DNA from: Phoma sp. XZ068
Lineage: Eukaryota; Ascomycota; Dothideomycetes; Pleosporales; Didymellaceae
Assembly (NCBI GenBank): GCA_004835665.1
Contig: RBKR01000024.1
Location: 62,001 to 126,000, forward strand
Direction of reading: 5' to 3'
Length of the DNA stretch: 64,000 nucleotides
Positions 60,011 through 64,000 of the stretch are shown one piece after another (position 1 is the stretch's first letter; each line of letters starts with the position of its first letter). A model generated the notes under the pieces. That model had not been told where the DNA came from. It did not search any database and worked only from the letters and a program-made list of their open reading frames with translations. The position numbers and the translations under genes were made by a program.

Positions 60011-60783
60011 GCTATCTTCGACGTGGAGACTGATGTTCGCGCTGTACCTGCTCATGGACCTTTAGGATGGTTACAACTTTGGACTGGTCAACGGCGCCAT
60101 TCGTCTCTCGTGAGTTCTCGGCATAACAATTCAAGGCACGGTCACGCTCCGGCATTCTAGTGTGAGAGTGGACAGCACCTGACCTGCAAGACGCATTGAA
60201 GGCATTTGAATGGCCAGTTGAGTCGCGCGACGGGAAGATTGAATGCGGCATGGACTTCGCAAGACTGACTGCCTCCTTTTGAACTCAACTCCCATGTAGC
60301 TTTCTCTGTTCTTGCAGTCAGCACTTTGCCATGAGGCATCTGGGTATTATTTCGACAGCCTGCTGACGTATTTCGCGTAGCCCAGTATCAGCCGCTGCAA
60401 ACTTTGACATTATCCAATGCACTGTACTTGACGCACCTCGTGTCCATAGAGTATACGGTGAAAATCAAAGGTAACACAATCGAGCTGAGATTTGACTCTA
60501 GTTACTAGCCCGGTTGACGAAGCATCCGAGGCTGTCTACGACGATGCCGATTCTCACCTGCAGCGCACGCCCAAAATGTATGATTAGTCACCGCTCAAGG
60601 ACTCTGTCATTGCAGTCAAAAAGTACTGAAGGCGGCGCAGAGCCGTCCTGTCGATGATGTAGCCTTCCCTTCCAACGGACCTAATGTCTACGAGGCCCGG
60701 CCTTGTCCCGGTTTATGCCATCGACATCGCATTCTCTCCAAGTTCACTCAATGAAACAGCTAATCGACATGATAACACCTTCC
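60011..60783. other. No gene recognised
   Basis: Short frames only on both strands. Confidence 0.45.
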
Positions 60784-61430
60784 CTAAATGTCCTCCATTC
60801 CTATGAAATCATTCCTAAGCACTCTCAAAGTATTAGGTCCTGTACTGCCATGTCGAGCCCGTGAGCGCGTCTTACAGTACCTCCACGTCTCTTCCACAGC
60901 CCGCCAGTATTCCTCGTATCTCTTTCCGCTGTGCCTGACATGCTCGGTGCCATTGAAGCAAATCCTGGATATCTTGATGCTGTCCTTCTTCAACTCCCCC
61001 GCGTGGTTGACGATGTCAAGGTAAGCAAGGATACGGTCCTGTCGAGAGTAAAATCAGTCCTTGGCATTTTGCGGTCAAACAGCTTGTCATCAGAGAGCTG
61101 CGTTCTAGCTTTGGAGGTGGGGCTGTGCTCGTGGCCGATGAAGATGTGGTACAGTGGCCATTTTATCAGTAGAAACATCACTGCAGTGACCCCGGCCAAC
61201 GGTTTCGACCTCAAGACAGGGACAAAAGAGTGCGCCAAGGCCGAGCAGTAGTTCGTAAAACGGGGTCGTCCTGGTGTGCTGTCGAGGACCATGGCGAAAA
61301 CGGGCAGTCTGTTGCCTTTCGCTTTGAGGTAAGCCTCTGCAAGCTCACACCCTTTGTTACTGCCGCCATCAGCAAAAACTTGCATGAGAATCCCACGACT
61401 GATGTCGGGGACTGTCTCAGGGCGATACAG
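60784..61430 (-). pseudogene. DUF829/TMEM53 (PaxU-like) alpha/beta-hydrolase family protein, frameshifted
   Basis: Minus-strand frames encode VPDISRGILMQVFADGGSN, KGCELAEAYLKAKGNRLPVF, AMVLDSTPGRPRF and WPLYHIFIGHE. Near 61055 the frame shifts, and it continues RQDRILAYLDIVNHAGELKK, FNGTEHVRHSGKRYEEYW and a normal stop at 60784. The FSNGG-type nucleophile region (here FADGG, with the usual Ser replaced), the DSxPGRP box and the final H-x3-H-x2-Y-x2-YW region fit DUF829 proteins such as PaxU of indole-diterpene clusters. The N-terminus is missing or unreadable. No biosynthetic neighbours are present. Confidence 0.75.
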
Positions 61431-64000
61431 AAAACTTCAAAGGCCGTTATTTCAGCGCTCCAGAGGGGTGAGTATAAGCTGCGGACTGTCATAGCTTCTT
61501 TCTTAACCGCTACTTGCTGTGAATGATTTGACACTGCAGAGGTATACAGTATCATGAGTCTAATTTCGCTTAATGTAGACCCGACCAGCGTCAATTTTCC
61601 TGGCTGTCTGATCGCCCAGCTTCATGACTACTGCACATAATCGTTAAATCATTGACCGCACCATGGACCGCACGATTGTATAGTACAATATCACGCTTAA
61701 CTTACCCTTACAGAGGTAGCCACGAACGGGAGACCCGGGTCGGGACTCACAGTCTAGCAAGCATTTCGCTGTGTCTCCAGAGCACCCTGACAACTCCGTC
61801 TTCGCTGGACGCCCGGCCTGGTTGTTGTGCTTGGCGTGATAGGTTTACCGCTTCCTGCTTCCACTTCGAGGGACCCTCGATCTGCGTAGTGATTCGCATA
61901 AGCGATGGCGCTTACCGAGTGTCAGCATTAGCGTCGGCGCAAGCATCAGCATTGGTGCCGGTACCTGTCAGTGTGAATAACTAAGCTAGCGTTCCGCGTA
62001 AGCGAAGTACCACTAGGCCACAGCGTCAAATCACGGTAAGCGTCAGCACTTCAATCGAGCATTCCGTAAGTGTTGATCAAGGTCGCATTGGCTTTTCCTG
62101 TCATCGTCGACTGTTCACATTGTCTCAATCGATTGACATCGCGGCTCGTCGGCCGTCCGGCCACGAATCTCAATATGGGCTTGCTCTATTGTCCCTGCCA
62201 TTTGGGAAGGCACATGCATCAGTGCTAAAGCGAACATGGCCTTGAACAGACATGCTGTTTCTCACTGCGCAGACATGGCTAGCTAATATGGCAACACGCA
62301 ATCCCGCCGACCTAGCGAGATATACACGAGGTATCCAGAACCCGAAAGTCTCAAGAGCTCCCCTGTCTGGCTGCACCAATCCAACGCCTGAAACGAGTGC
62401 CGGAGTCTTACACATTGACAAACAAGACAAAGAATGAGAGAGTAGCTCTATGGTCGTCCCTGCAGGAAGCGAGTAACCCGGGCCTCAGACACTGGTTTTT
62501 GAGCGATCTGGTACGCGTCATTTTGTAAAAGAGACCTTCCGGCAGGTATACCACGCTCTATCAGCTGTTGTCCATGATATATAGCTCCTTCTCCTGGTGT
62601 GAGGAGAAGTTGTGGTTTAACCTCTATTGGACGCTATGCACACCATGCCATGTTCTCACAGAAGCGTCTACGCAGCCTGCCAGGGCTAGAAGATAGATTT
62701 TGAGAAGAATAGTGTTGCTAAAGCAGCGCTGACTTCGTAACGGAGCAAGCTCTATATTTCGGTAGTGCCGGTCAGGCATTTTAAAGCCACTCCGGCGCGT
62801 TAAAGAACCAAATATAATGCAACGCGATTCGTTTGCTTCGTGCTATATAGACTCTGGCAATTGCAACCGGTGCCTTATCCTTTCACGTACTCTTCTCCGA
62901 CAACGGAAGCACCTCCCCGTCCTCTAATTTCTAACATTGGTCAGGTCAATGTAATAAGAGGCTAAATTATATTCCTAAGCCGCCGCGTGTGACCGTACCA
63001 AAACTGTGGGGGTCCCTCGCGCAACCCTAGCCAGACAGTTGCATTGGATACATTACAGCTACAGAGGTGACGGCACATACGCCTGAGTTCGCCTTGCCAT
63101 TTTCGCGCCTGGAGGATAACATGGCAGATTGGCACATCCCGAGCCTAATGCAGCCTTCTCAGCTATATCCAGACACAGGTTCAATGTTGTTCACAACGGC
63201 GATACGCACTTCCCCTTCCTTACCGCTCAGTGAAATGCTCCTATCTCTGGCGAAAACCAAGCTCATGCCTCCCTTCAAGCCGCCCGCGATGGCGCCCTCA
63301 TTAATTACATGCACTACTTCTATTCGCTTGCGTATCCAGTCGGCCTCCCATCCAGCTCGAGACATGCCACTTCTCGATAACGACTGAGGGTTATACAATC
63401 ATATATTGGATACACTGGCGGGAAGTAGCTGGAGACGGCGAGGTCTACACAAGGATGGAGCCAGTGGAGCTGGCGCGCATGACCAAGCTAGACGACTTGC
63501 TTGAGTTGCGGCTAATGGTGCACAATCAGGTTGACCTCGCGTTGGGAGAACGACTGGCGTCGATCAAGCAAGCACTTCCTGCGTTCTGGGAAAATCGCAC
63601 TGAGAAACCGCTCAGAGAAACGAAGTCCCAGACTTCGACAATAGCGTCTGGATCAGAGCGGTTGGATATGCCTATGATGCCTCCAAGCGTGGGTGAGTGC
63701 GCGAGTGGGCCTCCGTCGCCGTCGAAGACTAAGCTGAAACTAAGTTAGTAGATTTGTCACAGTAAAGGTGGGACTGAAAGCGGAAAAGACGAGTAGGTAA
63801 AATGCCATATCGCCTGCTAGGAGTGAGATTCTGGGTTTGCCCGTAGTGCGGAGGTAGAGTGGCGTCTAGGAGTGTTGGTGCAAACCCGAATACATTTGCA
63901 ATGCATGACTGAGAATGGCTATCCACCGCTAACCCTACTCGGAATCCAGCAAGGACCACGAAACCCACGTCCGAGCTGTGCTCCGACGCCTTTACTGGCT
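61431..64000. other. No gene recognised to the window end
   Basis: The longest frames (61652-61984, 63067-63387, and 63455-63748, beginning MEPVELARMTKLDDLLELRL) show no family I know. The last reads helical and could be the end of a larger protein, but no upstream exon was found. GCGTCGGCGCAAGCATCAGC-like short alternations occur around 61925-61960. Confidence 0.45.

Noticed and set aside
63455..63748. 97-codon frame beginning MEPVELARMTKLDD as a gene
   Set aside because: No homology recognised, no upstream exon, and length within chance expectation. Noted only in the end-region entry.

Overview
The window looks like a repeat-rich, gene-poor stretch of a filamentous ascomycete genome, most likely a pleosporalean Dothideomycete. 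The grounds are spliceosomal introns of about 47-52 nt with CTAAC/CTGAC-type branch sites, fungus-specific families (CFEM receptor, WOPR regulator, Git3-type receptor, MHYT protein), C-to-T/G-to-A decay of repeats resembling RIP (repeat-induced point mutation), and Fot1/pogo transposons of 1.85-1.86 kb. The order is an inference; the species cannot be read from the sequence.

1-16.4 kb is a nest of transposons. An AT-rich Ty1/copia relic on the minus strand is split into five pieces (2720-2880, 4749-4874, 5393-5495, 12401-12673, 14540-14976). The splits are made by two pogo elements with TA duplications (2883-4746, 12676-14537), a solo LTR (4880-5387, duplication GTATC) and a complete Ty3/gypsy element (5501-12395, duplication CTAAC, identical 508-bp LTRs). 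A third pogo element (866-2717) separates the relic from a decayed LINE fragment that is itself abutted by a diverged LTR (1-273). The gypsy element carries gag, pol with a chromodomain, and an antisense ORF with Zn2Cys6-like cysteine spacing. Next to it lies a second, GC-rich copia gag-protease remnant.

16.4-23.1 kb holds a nearly intact Tad1-like LINE (ORF1 with one nonsense codon, ORF2 intact) abutting a broken pogo-type transposase. 23.35-25.86 kb is an intact 836-aa host gene of a fungal family whose C-terminus resembles HicA.

27.5-31 kb is a mosaic of hAT, pogo and copia scraps. 31.9-33.2 kb is a CFEM-type receptor pseudogene with three introns. 33.9-36.76 kb is a MULE (Mutator-like element) with a broken transposase. 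40.5-42.3 kb is a frameshifted WOPR (Gti1/Pac2/RYP1-type) regulator gene. 42.9-44 kb holds pogo remnants. 44.2-45.6 kb is an intact seven-helix receptor. 47.6-48.6 kb is a Tc1/mariner pseudogene.

50.3-51.25 kb is the 3' half of a Git3-type receptor. 51.37-51.84 kb is a short pogo deletion derivative. 55.2-57.85 kb is a four-exon MHYT-domain gene. 58.2-59 kb is a 5'-truncated CIAO1/Cia1 WD40 fragment. 59.5-60 kb is a pogo scrap joined to a histone H3-like C-terminal fragment. 60.8-61.4 kb is a DUF829/PaxU-like pseudogene. No gene was recognised beyond 61.5 kb.

Only two host genes (23348-25858 and 44222-45571) look clearly intact. Most other host genes are truncated, frameshifted or carry one stop. 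Pieces of signalling, regulatory and housekeeping genes interspersed with recent and ancient transposons fit an accessory or fast-decaying compartment. No tRNA, rRNA or CRISPR array was seen.
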